Below, piece by piece: positions 1 through 6,590 of a stretch of 8,774 nucleotides of DNA. Source of the stretch: Flavobacteriales bacterium (lineage in GTDB: Bacteria; Bacteroidota; Bacteroidia; UBA10329); NCBI GenBank assembly GCA_003456455.1, contig DMRV01000330.1, positions 1-8,774 on the forward strand. Direction: 5' to 3'. The notes below the pieces were generated by a model. That model was not told the origin of the DNA. It saw nothing but the letters and a program-made list of their open reading frames with translations, and did no database searches. The position numbers were made by a program, and so were the translations under genes. The first letter of the stretch is position 1; each line of letters starts with the position of its first letter.

Positions 1-1326
1 AAAAACGCTGTATTTCATCCAATCATCCTGTTTGGATTTCTCAGGTTGCAGATAATCGTAGTAATACTGCCAAAGCGGGATTAATTTCTCGGAATGCTTT
101 TTCGAATCTTTTAGCCACATGTTGCCAAAAGGCCCCAAATACACATCCATAAATTGCAAATACGGGTCTTGAACATAACTGTCTCGCGGGTGAAAACGTT
201 CATAGAAAGGCAGCTTCTTACTTTGTAATTGTGCAGCAATCCACTCATTCATTTGCTGTTGCCATTGCGGACGTTCTGGGACCTCACCGATTATGTTGTG
301 ATTGTAATTGGCAGATCCGTAGCAGCCATCGGCCAAAGTTCCGTCAATAATCTTATGGCCAGAATACCCTTGGCGCATGAAATGATACGCGGTTGAAATG
401 GTCGAACTTTCGCCAATCGGCTGAATAGCGTGTTCGTTCTGATACTCGAAACTTGGAATTGTGTCTTTTGGCTGGAAAAGAGCTATTTCCAGTTCCGCTT
501 TGGTGGCTTTAGCAGCTTCCTGTGCGAATTTCACCTCTGGGTCGTCTTCGCCAAATTGGATGTAATACGCAGGGTACGGTTTGTCTATGAACTTGTTAAT
601 GAGGCAGTTGGCCAACGTGCTATCAACACCGCCAGAAATAGGAACTATTGGGTTTAGAGTTGATATAAACTCAAACTCTGCATCCATCAATTTTTCCGTT
701 TTCGGAATGTCGCCACCATCCATCGGGAAATCGAGTTTAAAATAGAACTCAAACGATTCTCTCGGAATTTCACCTCGCTTCAGCCAATTCTCAAATTCCT
801 TCTCGGTGAATTCCAATTTCTGTCCAACAGGAACACAATATATTTCCTTAATTACAGTGATGTATTCTGGAACATCCCCATATTTTAAAATGGAAAATGC
901 TCCCATCGGGTTCATTTCGCGTGATGAAAACGGAATCAATTCGCGTAAATCATCAGACCAAAGAATTCCGTCTTCCACAAAAAGGAAATACATCCGAGCA
1001 CGTGTAATCCGTGCAGACGATGCAAAGGCAGACCATCCAGAAATGGTTTTAGTCAGCTCGAAAGCAGCAAAATTGTTCTCCGATTTTGGAATGATATCAC
1101 TTAGACTTTCTCCCGCTTTTTCAACCTTTTTATAACCTGAATTCGTTCTTAAATAAGGCGTTTCAGAAGTAAATGTGAATCGGCCTGAATTCGTCTCAAA
1201 CAGTCCGCGTGAACCACGACCAAAATCGTTGACAATCAAAGTCAACTCTCCAAATGGAAACGATTGAAAACCATCTCCACTCTCCTTTAAAAACCTACTT
1301 GAATTACGAAGTGTTCCGAATAACAT
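1..1326 (-). CDS. Asparagine-synthetase-like ATP-dependent amide ligase (partial, C-terminus beyond window)
   Basis: The frame is open for 442 codons from an ATG at 1326 to base 1 with no stop, so the C-terminus is missing. An in-frame TAG lies a few codons upstream, which fixes the start region. Residues 231-236 read SGGVDS (bases 619-636), the ATP-binding PP-loop of the asparagine synthase C-terminal domain. Residues 327-337 (IIDGTLADGCY) resemble the second conserved D-G-x-x-A-D block of this family. Residues 1 to about 215 look like a degenerate class II glutamine amidotransferase domain: residues 100-131 recall the segment ending in SxDLRELI, and 150-172 recall the P.Y.TV...I..VPxG linker. 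Residue 2 is Leu, so the Cys nucleophile that releases ammonia from glutamine is absent. The family adenylates a carboxylate and forms an amide. Here the nitrogen donor may be free ammonia or a substrate amine, as in beta-lactam-synthetase-type relatives (inference). It is divergent from the CapA-like gene. The PP-loop family call is firm; the substrate is unknown. Confidence 0.85.
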   Translation of the reverse strand, partial: MLFGTLRNSSRFLKESGDGFQSFPFGELTLIVNDFGRGSRGLFETNSGRFTFTSETPYLRTNSGYKKVEKAGESLSDIIPKSENNFAAFELTKTISGWSAFASSARITRARMYFLFVEDGILWSDDLRELIPFSSREMNPMGAFSILKYGDVPEYITVIKEIYCVPVGQKLEFTEKEFENWLKRGEIPRESFEFYFKLDFPMDGGDIPKTEKLMDAEFEFISTLNPIVPISGGVDSTLANCLINKFIDKPYPAYYIQFGEDDPEVKFAQEAAKATKAELEIALFQPKDTIPSFEYQNEHAIQPIGESSTISTAYHFMRQGYSGHKIIDGTLADGCYGSANYNHNIIGEVPERPQWQQQMNEWIAAQLQSKKLPFYERFHPRDSYVQDPYLQFMDVYLGPFGNMWLKDSKKHSEKLIPLWQYYYDYLQPEKSKQDDWMKYSVF

Positions 1327-1371
1327 GAACTTGTGTTGTTGCTAAAATTCGCAATTTATCTTTACAGCTTG
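1327..1371. promoter_or_regulatory. Divergent intergenic region, presumed to hold promoters for both flanking genes
   Basis: This 45-base AT-rich gap separates the minus-strand start at 1326 from the plus-strand ATG at 1372. Any promoters for the two genes must lie here or overlap the coding ends. On the plus strand, TATCTTTA at 1357-1364 is close to the Bacteroidota -7 element TAnnTTTG, with a TTG at 1336-1338 about 18 bases upstream; this would give a very short leader. On the minus strand, TAAATTGC (1351-1358) is a weaker match. No Shine-Dalgarno-like sequence precedes either start. The promoter elements are tentative. Confidence 0.3.
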
Positions 1372-2436
1372 ATGCAAGAGAAGAAATCAATACGAATCAG
1401 GTTCATTGGCGATGTGTCTTTCAACGACCGTTACATACCACTTTTGGAATCGGGCGATAATCCATTTCAAGTTGTTTTACCTCTTCTACAAAATGCCGAT
1501 TTAGTGGTCGGAAACTTGGAATGTTTGGCCAAGGGAACTGCTCAGAATGAGAGAAAAGTGCCGCGAATTCACACTTCCGTAAAGGCTTTGAATGCGCTTA
1601 AACATTTAAATATTGGGCTTGTGTCGTTGGCCACAAATCATGTTTATGACAATCTCGAAGAAGGGTATGAGAAGTCTGTTGGAATACTGGGTCAATTGGG
1701 GATTGCACATTTGGGAGCGTCACTTAAATCAGAAGAGGTTGCAAAACCGTTCATATTTGAGAAAAAGGAAACAAAGATTGGCTTCTTGAATTACGTGCAT
1801 GAAGACACAAACCCTAAAATCCCTAAAGAGGCAAAAGTGTATGCCAATATCTACGATTTACCTAAAATCTTGGAAGCTATTCGGACTCTAAAAACGGAAG
1901 TAGATAAAGTTGTCGTATTACTTCATTGGGGCGGAAAATGTGATTACGGTTATTTTCCTCACCAAGAACAAGTTAATCATGCCAAGCAGATGGTAGATGC
2001 CGGTGCAAGTGCCATTATCGGGCATCATACACATACATTTCAATCGAATCTTATCTACAAGAATGTACCAATTTATTTCAGCTTAGGCAATTTTTGTTTT
2101 GATGATATAGTAATGGACGAAAACGTTTTCCCAATTCGCGAAAGCGGACGGAAAGGCGGAGTTGTTGAGTTGGAATTTGCAGAATCCGTCATAAATCATC
2201 AGGTATTCCCTTTTCGATTGGATGGGCTAATACCAGTACCTGATACCTACCTAAAATCGGAGTTTGACAAATGGCAAAAACGGTTCAACGTTATTCGACA
2301 TGTACCTGTGGGCTACTCGCTTTACTATTATCTGCTTAAACGATTAGAACCCGTACATTTTCATGCCCAGCAGAATAACACCACCATTGTGGGTGTGGCG
2401 GTTCAAAAGGTTAAACGCATCTTTGGTCTTGGATGA
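1372..2436 (+). CDS. CapA-family (PGA_cap) metallophosphatase-like protein
   Basis: This 354-residue protein matches the CapA / poly-gamma-glutamate capsule protein family, which has a calcineurin-like phosphoesterase fold. Visible blocks in order are GDV (13-15), GNLE (47-50), ATNHVYD (87-93), LHWG (184-187), IGHHTH (216-221) and YSLGNF-like FSLGNF (236-241). The Asp, Asn and His residues in these blocks are the expected metal ligands. Family members act in poly-gamma-glutamate or other polymer synthesis and in surface-polysaccharide loci, but the reaction is poorly defined. I see no signal peptide or membrane segment; classical CapA is membrane-anchored, so this one is probably cytoplasmic. 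I chose ATG 1372. An in-frame GTG at 1333 would add 13 residues, but it would leave only 6 bases to the opposing start and lacks a ribosome site. The gene overlaps the next one by 4 bases (ATGA), suggesting translational coupling. No CapB or CapC partner is in the window. Confidence 0.88.
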   Translation: MQEKKSIRIRFIGDVSFNDRYIPLLESGDNPFQVVLPLLQNADLVVGNLECLAKGTAQNERKVPRIHTSVKALNALKHLNIGLVSLATNHVYDNLEEGYEKSVGILGQLGIAHLGASLKSEEVAKPFIFEKKETKIGFLNYVHEDTNPKIPKEAKVYANIYDLPKILEAIRTLKTEVDKVVVLLHWGGKCDYGYFPHQEQVNHAKQMVDAGASAIIGHHTHTFQSNLIYKNVPIYFSLGNFCFDDIVMDENVFPIRESGRKGGVVELEFAESVINHQVFPFRLDGLIPVPDTYLKSEFDKWQKRFNVIRHVPVGYSLYYYLLKRLEPVHFHAQQNNTTIVGVAVQKVKRIFGLG

Positions 2437-3497
2437 ATGAACTAAAAAAACTAATTCGAAATGTCCTTCAAGTGGTGCTCTACAGCGGTTGGTATCGTTG
2501 GGTTCGTTCGTGGGATAAAACTCGAAACGGAGCCCCGTTGAAAGATGGAATCACGGCTGTTGTGTCAGCAAAGAACGAAGCCTATATTATTCCATTCTGT
2601 TTAGAAAGTTTGGTTGGTGTAGTTGATCAAGTGGTTTGCATTGATAACGGTTCTGACGATGGAACCTTGGAAGCGATGAATGCTTTCAAGGATAAATTCG
2701 CAGACAGAATAGAGGTGGATATTCTTGAAATGCCTAACGCACTTTTAGGTGATTGCAGAAATGCAGGTCTAGATCAAACTCGTTACAAATGGCACTTACG
2801 TTGGGATGCTGATATGGTTTGCAGAACGTCAGGTGCAGATGACATGAAATTGCTTCGCGAAAAGGTTCTGAAAGACGACCAACCTCGAACAATTCAGTTG
2901 CCTAGAACCAATCTTAGAGGGGATTTTCATCACACCCGCAAAAACCTACCGGCCATTGATCCTGGAGAGCCAATTCTGGTACGTTTTGGAAAGGATATTG
3001 AATACGTAGAGCACGGTAAATTCGATGTGATTCGAGTGCCTTTTTATTACTCTATCGAGCAAGAAAGCAAGCGCTATTATTTTCATTGTGAGGGCTTGAA
3101 ATCGGATGACAATCTCATTTATCGGAGGCAGTATTTTGAATGGCGCGAAGCATTCAATAAGTATACAGATGCTAATCGGCCCGAAGAAGTGTCTGATTTT
3201 GAGATTTTTAAAATTGATTGGTGTAAACGTGAATTTAACACCACCAATCAGGCTAGTTTGAAATGGCGGTTTCAGCGTGAGTTCTGTAACCGCTTGGAAC
3301 GTATAGACAAAAAAATGTTTGGGGACTATCCTGAAGGGCTAAAGCATGAATTGGCTAACAACAACATGAGATTCGAAGTGGTTTTTAAGAACGGAAAACC
3401 CTATTCTAGAATTGATAGGTCTGATGAAAAAATGGTCGGGTACACTCCAACTGAATCTGATTTGGAATGGGAAAAATCACTTCCTGACAACGGCTAA
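2433..3497 (+). CDS. Atypical family-2-like glycosyltransferase
   Basis: This is a 354-residue protein. Residues 39-130 have the GT-A nucleotide-binding pattern: TAVVSAKNEA (41-50), CIDNGSDDGT (69-78) and WDADM (124-128), whose DAD is the probable metal and sugar-nucleotide motif. The roughly 220 residues after that are unlike the usual short GT2 acceptor domain. They are rich in Trp, Tyr, His and Arg, for example YYFHCEGLK (215-223) and RRQYFEWREAF (231-241). The first 30 residues, with VLQVVLYSGWYRWVRSW at 12-28, form a hydrophobic and aromatic stretch that could sit at the membrane surface; I see no true transmembrane helix. The ATG overlaps the stop of the CapA-like gene (ATGA), so the two are probably co-translated. 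The last 21 bases overlap the end of the opposing glycosyltransferase gene. It probably transfers a sugar in the same surface-glycan pathway; donor and acceptor are unknown. Confidence 0.8.
   Translation: MNELKKLIRNVLQVVLYSGWYRWVRSWDKTRNGAPLKDGITAVVSAKNEAYIIPFCLESLVGVVDQVVCIDNGSDDGTLEAMNAFKDKFADRIEVDILEMPNALLGDCRNAGLDQTRYKWHLRWDADMVCRTSGADDMKLLREKVLKDDQPRTIQLPRTNLRGDFHHTRKNLPAIDPGEPILVRFGKDIEYVEHGKFDVIRVPFYYSIEQESKRYYFHCEGLKSDDNLIYRRQYFEWREAFNKYTDANRPEEVSDFEIFKIDWCKREFNTTNQASLKWRFQREFCNRLERIDKKMFGDYPEGLKHELANNNMRFEVVFKNGKPYSRIDRSDEKMVGYTPTESDLEWEKSLPDNG
3477..3497. other. Tail-to-tail coding overlap of convergent genes
   Basis: The plus-strand glycosyltransferase ends with TAA at 3495-3497. 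The minus-strand glycosyltransferase ends with TGA at 3477-3479, so 21 bases code on both strands. There is no intergenic space and no visible hairpin with a T-run for a terminator. Transcripts of the two units must therefore overlap unless Rho or another mechanism stops them. Confidence 0.9.
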
Positions 3498-4610
3498 ACG
3501 CTGCTCATAAAGACATTCGATTTTTTTGACGTAGGCTTCGAGACCAAATTGTTGTGCATGTTTTTTACCTTCCTCTCCCATGCTTGTGAGGAGGTTTCTA
3601 TTTAGATATAACTCTGTCACACGGGCACAGAAAGAATCAACATCATCTTTCTCTACTAGATAGCCGGTCTCCCCATCCTTTATCAACTCTGCAGGACCAC
3701 CAGTATTGAAAGAAACGATTGGGATTCCACAGGCCATCGCTTCAATGAAGATTAGTCCGAATGGTTCGTGCCAAGAAGAATGAACAAGTAGCTGCGATTG
3801 ATTCAATCGAACTTCTGGGTCGCTTACAATGCCGTGTAGCGTTATGTGTTTGCTAAGGCCCATTTCATTGATAAGAGAACTCAAATATTGGTGTTCGGGT
3901 CCCTCACCGAAGACGTCAAGGTGAATGTCGGAAAGTCCGTTACTCAAAAGCTGTTTTACAAGCTTGAATAGAAAAGTGTGATTCTTGTTTTTCTGAAGCG
4001 ACCCGATGCTTATTAGACGAAATCCATCCTTTTTTTGTAGGTCGAGTGGTTTGAATCGATTTAAATCAATGGCATTATGAATAACTGTGGTTTCGGATTG
4101 GTTAGCCCCGACATTGGACATTACATAGTCTTGAATGAATTTAGATATGCAGAGGAAATGGTTGCTGCAACTAGTGTATTGATTGAGTAATCTGCGTTTA
4201 ACATTCCATTTCCAGACATATTCGCGATTAAACCTTTCCGACCAAGGCACATGGTTGGTCAGACTAGGACAGCCGTGCCAATGTGTGACGTAAGCCACGC
4301 CTTTTCTTGGGTTGTGTCTGCTCACCAACTCAGAATCAACCAAGTGGCTATGAACCACATCGGGTTTGAAATCGTCAAGGATGGATTCGAAATCCGCTAT
4401 TTCAATTACATCGGAACCCAATAATGAATAATACACGCTTGATTTTGCAATTCGAATAGACTGAAGAGAAAGCTCTGGGTATCGATTATCGTCTCTCAAT
4501 GAAACAACCAGCACATTGTGACCCAGTTTTATTAGTTCATCGGTAATGTTCAGTGCTAAGCGTTCTGCTCCGCCTTTAATTAATGATGGTACCACCTGAA
4601 TAATTCGCAT
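3477..4610 (-). CDS. Family-4 (GT-B fold) glycosyltransferase
   Basis: This 377-residue protein has the full length and two-domain layout of a GT4 retaining glycosyltransferase. The N-terminal acceptor-side Rossmann domain begins MRIIQVVPSLIKGGAERLAL, including the GGAE block (13-16), and contains VVHSH (85-89) and THWHG (109-113). The C-terminal nucleotide-sugar domain starts near residue 197 with LISIGSLQKNKN (199-210). It continues with FGEGPE (234-239) and the EX7E signature E282-PFGLIFI-E290, then NTGGPAELI (302-310). No signal peptide is present, so it acts in the cytoplasm or at the inner membrane face. It is the last gene of the minus-strand cluster; its ATG lies one base after the stop of the upstream family-2 gene. 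It probably adds one sugar to the lipid-linked repeat; the sugar cannot be told from sequence alone. Confidence 0.93.
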   Translation of the reverse strand: MRIIQVVPSLIKGGAERLALNITDELIKLGHNVLVVSLRDDNRYPELSLQSIRIAKSSVYYSLLGSDVIEIADFESILDDFKPDVVHSHLVDSELVSRHNPRKGVAYVTHWHGCPSLTNHVPWSERFNREYVWKWNVKRRLLNQYTSCSNHFLCISKFIQDYVMSNVGANQSETTVIHNAIDLNRFKPLDLQKKDGFRLISIGSLQKNKNHTFLFKLVKQLLSNGLSDIHLDVFGEGPEHQYLSSLINEMGLSKHITLHGIVSDPEVRLNQSQLLVHSSWHEPFGLIFIEAMACGIPIVSFNTGGPAELIKDGETGYLVEKDDVDSFCARVTELYLNRNLLTSMGEEGKKHAQQFGLEAYVKKIECLYEQRLAVVRK

Positions 4611-4611
4611 T

Positions 4612-5547
4612 TCAGTTTCTTACAAACGCGGGTAATCGATGTCTAATTCTGTTCTTAATAAACGGTATTGCTGACGCTATTACAAGAATCTTGTCTTTCG
4701 GGAAATGATTGGGGTCGATAAGAATGGACCTCATAATGTTCCATAAAAACGAGAGTCTACTTCCGGATTTCAAGTAACTAACGGCTAGTTTATAATATGC
4801 AGCACTTAAAGAGAATTTTCTCCATTCTGATCGGATTCGACCATCGGTATCTTGGGCTATGATCTTTTTTCGAAGTGTTAAGTTGGCCTTGAAGGCATTA
4901 ACATCCATAGAATTGACCGTTCGATCTCCAAGGTCTCGAAGGACAATCGTATACTGATTCGATCTAATAACTGGGTAGTGTCTTATTATGCGACTCCAAA
5001 GTTCTTGGTCTTCACCGATCCGAATGCTCGTATCATACTTGAATTCTTTGAGGATGTCTGAGTGAAGACTCACCTGTTGGGAGCAAAAGGAAATCTTAAG
5101 AAACAGCTCTATTGGGTCGTTAGTTTGGGTAATGTATGGCGGGTCTTTTACCAGCTTCCCATTCACTTCGCTTAAGGAGTTACCTATAAAAAACGCCTTT
5201 GGGAAATTGTTCTGTTCAATTGTCTGATGGAATTTTTCAAGATGTTCTCGCAGGTACACATCATCACTATCTAAAAAGCAGATGTACCGGCCTTTAGAGA
5301 GTTCTATGCCGTGGTTTCTAGCAGCCGAGCGTTCCGCGTTTTCTTGATAAACATACTTGAATCTTGAATCGCGTTTCGCTATCGGTTTTAGAAGCTCACC
5401 AGTATTATCTGTTGAGCCGTCATCAATCACAAATAGTTCAAAGTCGGAAAAAGATTGTGATAGAACACTTTCTACTGCTTCAACAATTGATCGGGCTCTA
5501 TTGTAAGTCGGGATAATTACGCTGAAAAATGGATGTGGATTAATCAT
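4612..5547 (-). CDS. Family-2 (GT-A fold) glycosyltransferase
   Basis: This 311-residue GT2 protein starts its catalytic domain almost at the N-terminus: FFSVIIPTYNRARS (7-20), VIDDGSTDNT (40-49), ARNHG (76-80) and FLDSDD (91-96), which is the DXD-type metal motif. ED at 179-180 in IRIGEDQELW (175-184) is the expected catalytic-base region. Residues 250-311 are basic and hydrophobic (WNIMRSILI, KILVIASAIPFIKNRIRHR) and may hold the protein to the membrane; this is not clearly a transmembrane helix. Its ATG overlaps the stop of the upstream gene by 4 bases (ATGA), and its stop lies one base before the GT4 start. That arrangement indicates co-translation. Its role is inverting transfer of a sugar from a nucleotide donor in surface-glycan assembly; the specificity is unknown. 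Confidence 0.93.
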   Translation of the reverse strand: MINPHPFFSVIIPTYNRARSIVEAVESVLSQSFSDFELFVIDDGSTDNTGELLKPIAKRDSRFKYVYQENAERSAARNHGIELSKGRYICFLDSDDVYLREHLEKFHQTIEQNNFPKAFFIGNSLSEVNGKLVKDPPYITQTNDPIELFLKISFCSQQVSLHSDILKEFKYDTSIRIGEDQELWSRIIRHYPVIRSNQYTIVLRDLGDRTVNSMDVNAFKANLTLRKKIIAQDTDGRIRSEWRKFSLSAAYYKLAVSYLKSGSRLSFLWNIMRSILIDPNHFPKDKILVIASAIPFIKNRIRHRLPAFVRN

Positions 5548-6590
5548 TGCTTTTTCCTCAATAGTACTTTGATCAAGAATTTCACCGTTGATTTAACACT
5601 TAAAGGCTTGACCCTAAGGCCTGAGAATTTCCAATACGTCTGCCATATAAACCAGCCGTAGTAGGTGTGATTAGAGCAAGTTTCAAGCCATTTTGCAGCA
5701 ATGGTTTGGTCGAACCATCCCGGGTAAAGGTATTTGCCTTTTCGGTTTCCAACAACGCAAGAGGTTAGCATTTTTCCAAGTCTGTTTAATTCATCGGTGC
5801 TTAACGTACGAACTTGATGATTCATTTTTTCAAATAAGTCCATGTCGTTCTCGGTGGCCGTAACCCCCATTTGTGCGTAAAAAGACTGCTTAATTAGAGA
5901 ACTATTTTTTCTTTGAGTCGGATTTTCAAGTGCGGAAATGTTGCTTTCGTGATGCCTATAATTCATAAGCACTTCAGGTATGTTCGCCATCTTCGTCACT
6001 TCAGCCATACGGCCCCAGAGTTCAAAATCTTCCGCATGTGGGTATTCCGAATCATAATAGAATCTGTGATTGCGTAATACACTTGTACGAATCATTACCG
6101 AAGGGTGTAAAAATGGACATTGATAGAGCGCAGTGTACTTTATCGAATTATGATCTGCTGGATATTTTCCTATGGAATTTCTGTTTCCAATGGTTTTGAA
6201 CCACGTGCCCGAAATCCCAATTTCGGGATTTGATTCCATGAATTCAAGCTGCTTGGCAATCCTTTCTGGCTCAGCAATATCGTCCGCGTCCATCCTCGCG
6301 ATATACTTGCCTTTGGCAAGATCGAAGCCGAGATTTAAAGTGGTAATCAGCTTTAGGTTTTTTTTATTGTGTACATACCTGATTCGTTCATCTTCTGTGG
6401 AAACAATGATTTGGTGAGAGCCATCTGTTGACCCATCGTTGATAATTAAGACCTCGAGATTCTTGTACGTTTGGTTAAGAATGCTTTTTAAGGCAGTTTG
6501 TACATATTTCTCACCATTGTAAACAGGAATTAACACGGTAACCAACGGCAGGTTTATTTGAACTTCGTTATCTGCCATGTTGAACATCAT
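5544..6590 (-). CDS. Family-2 glycosyltransferase, EpsE-like type
   Basis: This 348-residue GT2 protein has clear motifs: LVTVLIPVYNGEKY (16-29), LIINDGSTDGS (48-58), ARMDADD (98-104, the DXD motif), NPEIGISGTWF (121-131), HPSVMIR (162-168), HAEDFELW (185-192, with ED at 187-188 as catalytic region) and YRHHESNIS (211-219). This motif order is typical of the large EpsE/WcaA-like group found in capsule and O-antigen loci. The C-terminal half beyond about 230 is aromatic and ends in a basic tail (LLRKKQ). The start is uncertain: ATGs occur at 6590, 6587 and 6578. The first gives a 23-base overlap with the upstream gene and the last an 11-base overlap; the catalytic domain begins only at residue 15, so any would work. 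The run of eight A's at codons 76-78 is intact in frame. Confidence 0.92.
   Translation of the reverse strand: MMFNMADNEVQINLPLVTVLIPVYNGEKYVQTALKSILNQTYKNLEVLIINDGSTDGSHQIIVSTEDERIRYVHNKKNLKLITTLNLGFDLAKGKYIARMDADDIAEPERIAKQLEFMESNPEIGISGTWFKTIGNRNSIGKYPADHNSIKYTALYQCPFLHPSVMIRTSVLRNHRFYYDSEYPHAEDFELWGRMAEVTKMANIPEVLMNYRHHESNISALENPTQRKNSSLIKQSFYAQMGVTATENDMDLFEKMNHQVRTLSTDELNRLGKMLTSCVVGNRKGKYLYPGWFDQTIAAKWLETCSNHTYYGWFIWQTYWKFSGLRVKPLSVKSTVKFLIKVLLRKKQ
5556..5560 (-). promoter_or_regulatory. Shine-Dalgarno-like TGAGG before the glycosyltransferase start at 5547
   Basis: TGAGG on the minus strand ends 8 bases before the ATG at 5547, at usual ribosome-binding spacing. It lies within the last codons (Leu-Arg) of the upstream gene. 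It is the only clear purine-rich site before a start in this window, so it may act together with the ATGA overlap, or it may be chance from coding sequence. Confidence 0.35.

Noticed and set aside
430..657. Plus-strand open frame of 75 codons
   Set aside because: It is antisense to the asparagine-synthetase-like gene across its PP-loop region, has no recognisable domain and has a biased composition typical of a shadow frame.
806..1135. Plus-strand open frame of 109 codons
   Set aside because: It lies wholly antisense to the N-terminal half of the asparagine-synthetase-like gene; the minus-strand reading has family motifs and this one has none.
1333..1371. GTG-initiated 13-residue extension of the CapA-like protein
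   Set aside because: The extra residues include a short hydrophobic stretch, but it is too short for a signal peptide, has no ribosome site and leaves only 6 bases to the divergent start. The ATG at 1372 fits the family better.
3498..3560. Possible terminator at the convergent junction
   Set aside because: A run of T's at 3521-3527 is within the coding sequence for Val-Lys-Lys-Ile of the GT4 gene and no stable hairpin precedes it.
6357..6365. Run of eight A's (minus strand) forming A-AAA-AAC in frame, a possible frameshift or phase-variation site in a glycosyltransferase gene
   Set aside because: The heptamer fits a -1 slippery pattern, but no stimulatory hairpin was evident. The -1 frame reaches a stop after about 28 codons without a meaningful product, and similar 7-base A/T runs occur elsewhere in this AT-rich DNA.
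6172..6417. Plus-strand open frame of 81 codons
   Set aside because: It is antisense to the DXD region of a clear family-2 glycosyltransferase and shows no domain of its own.
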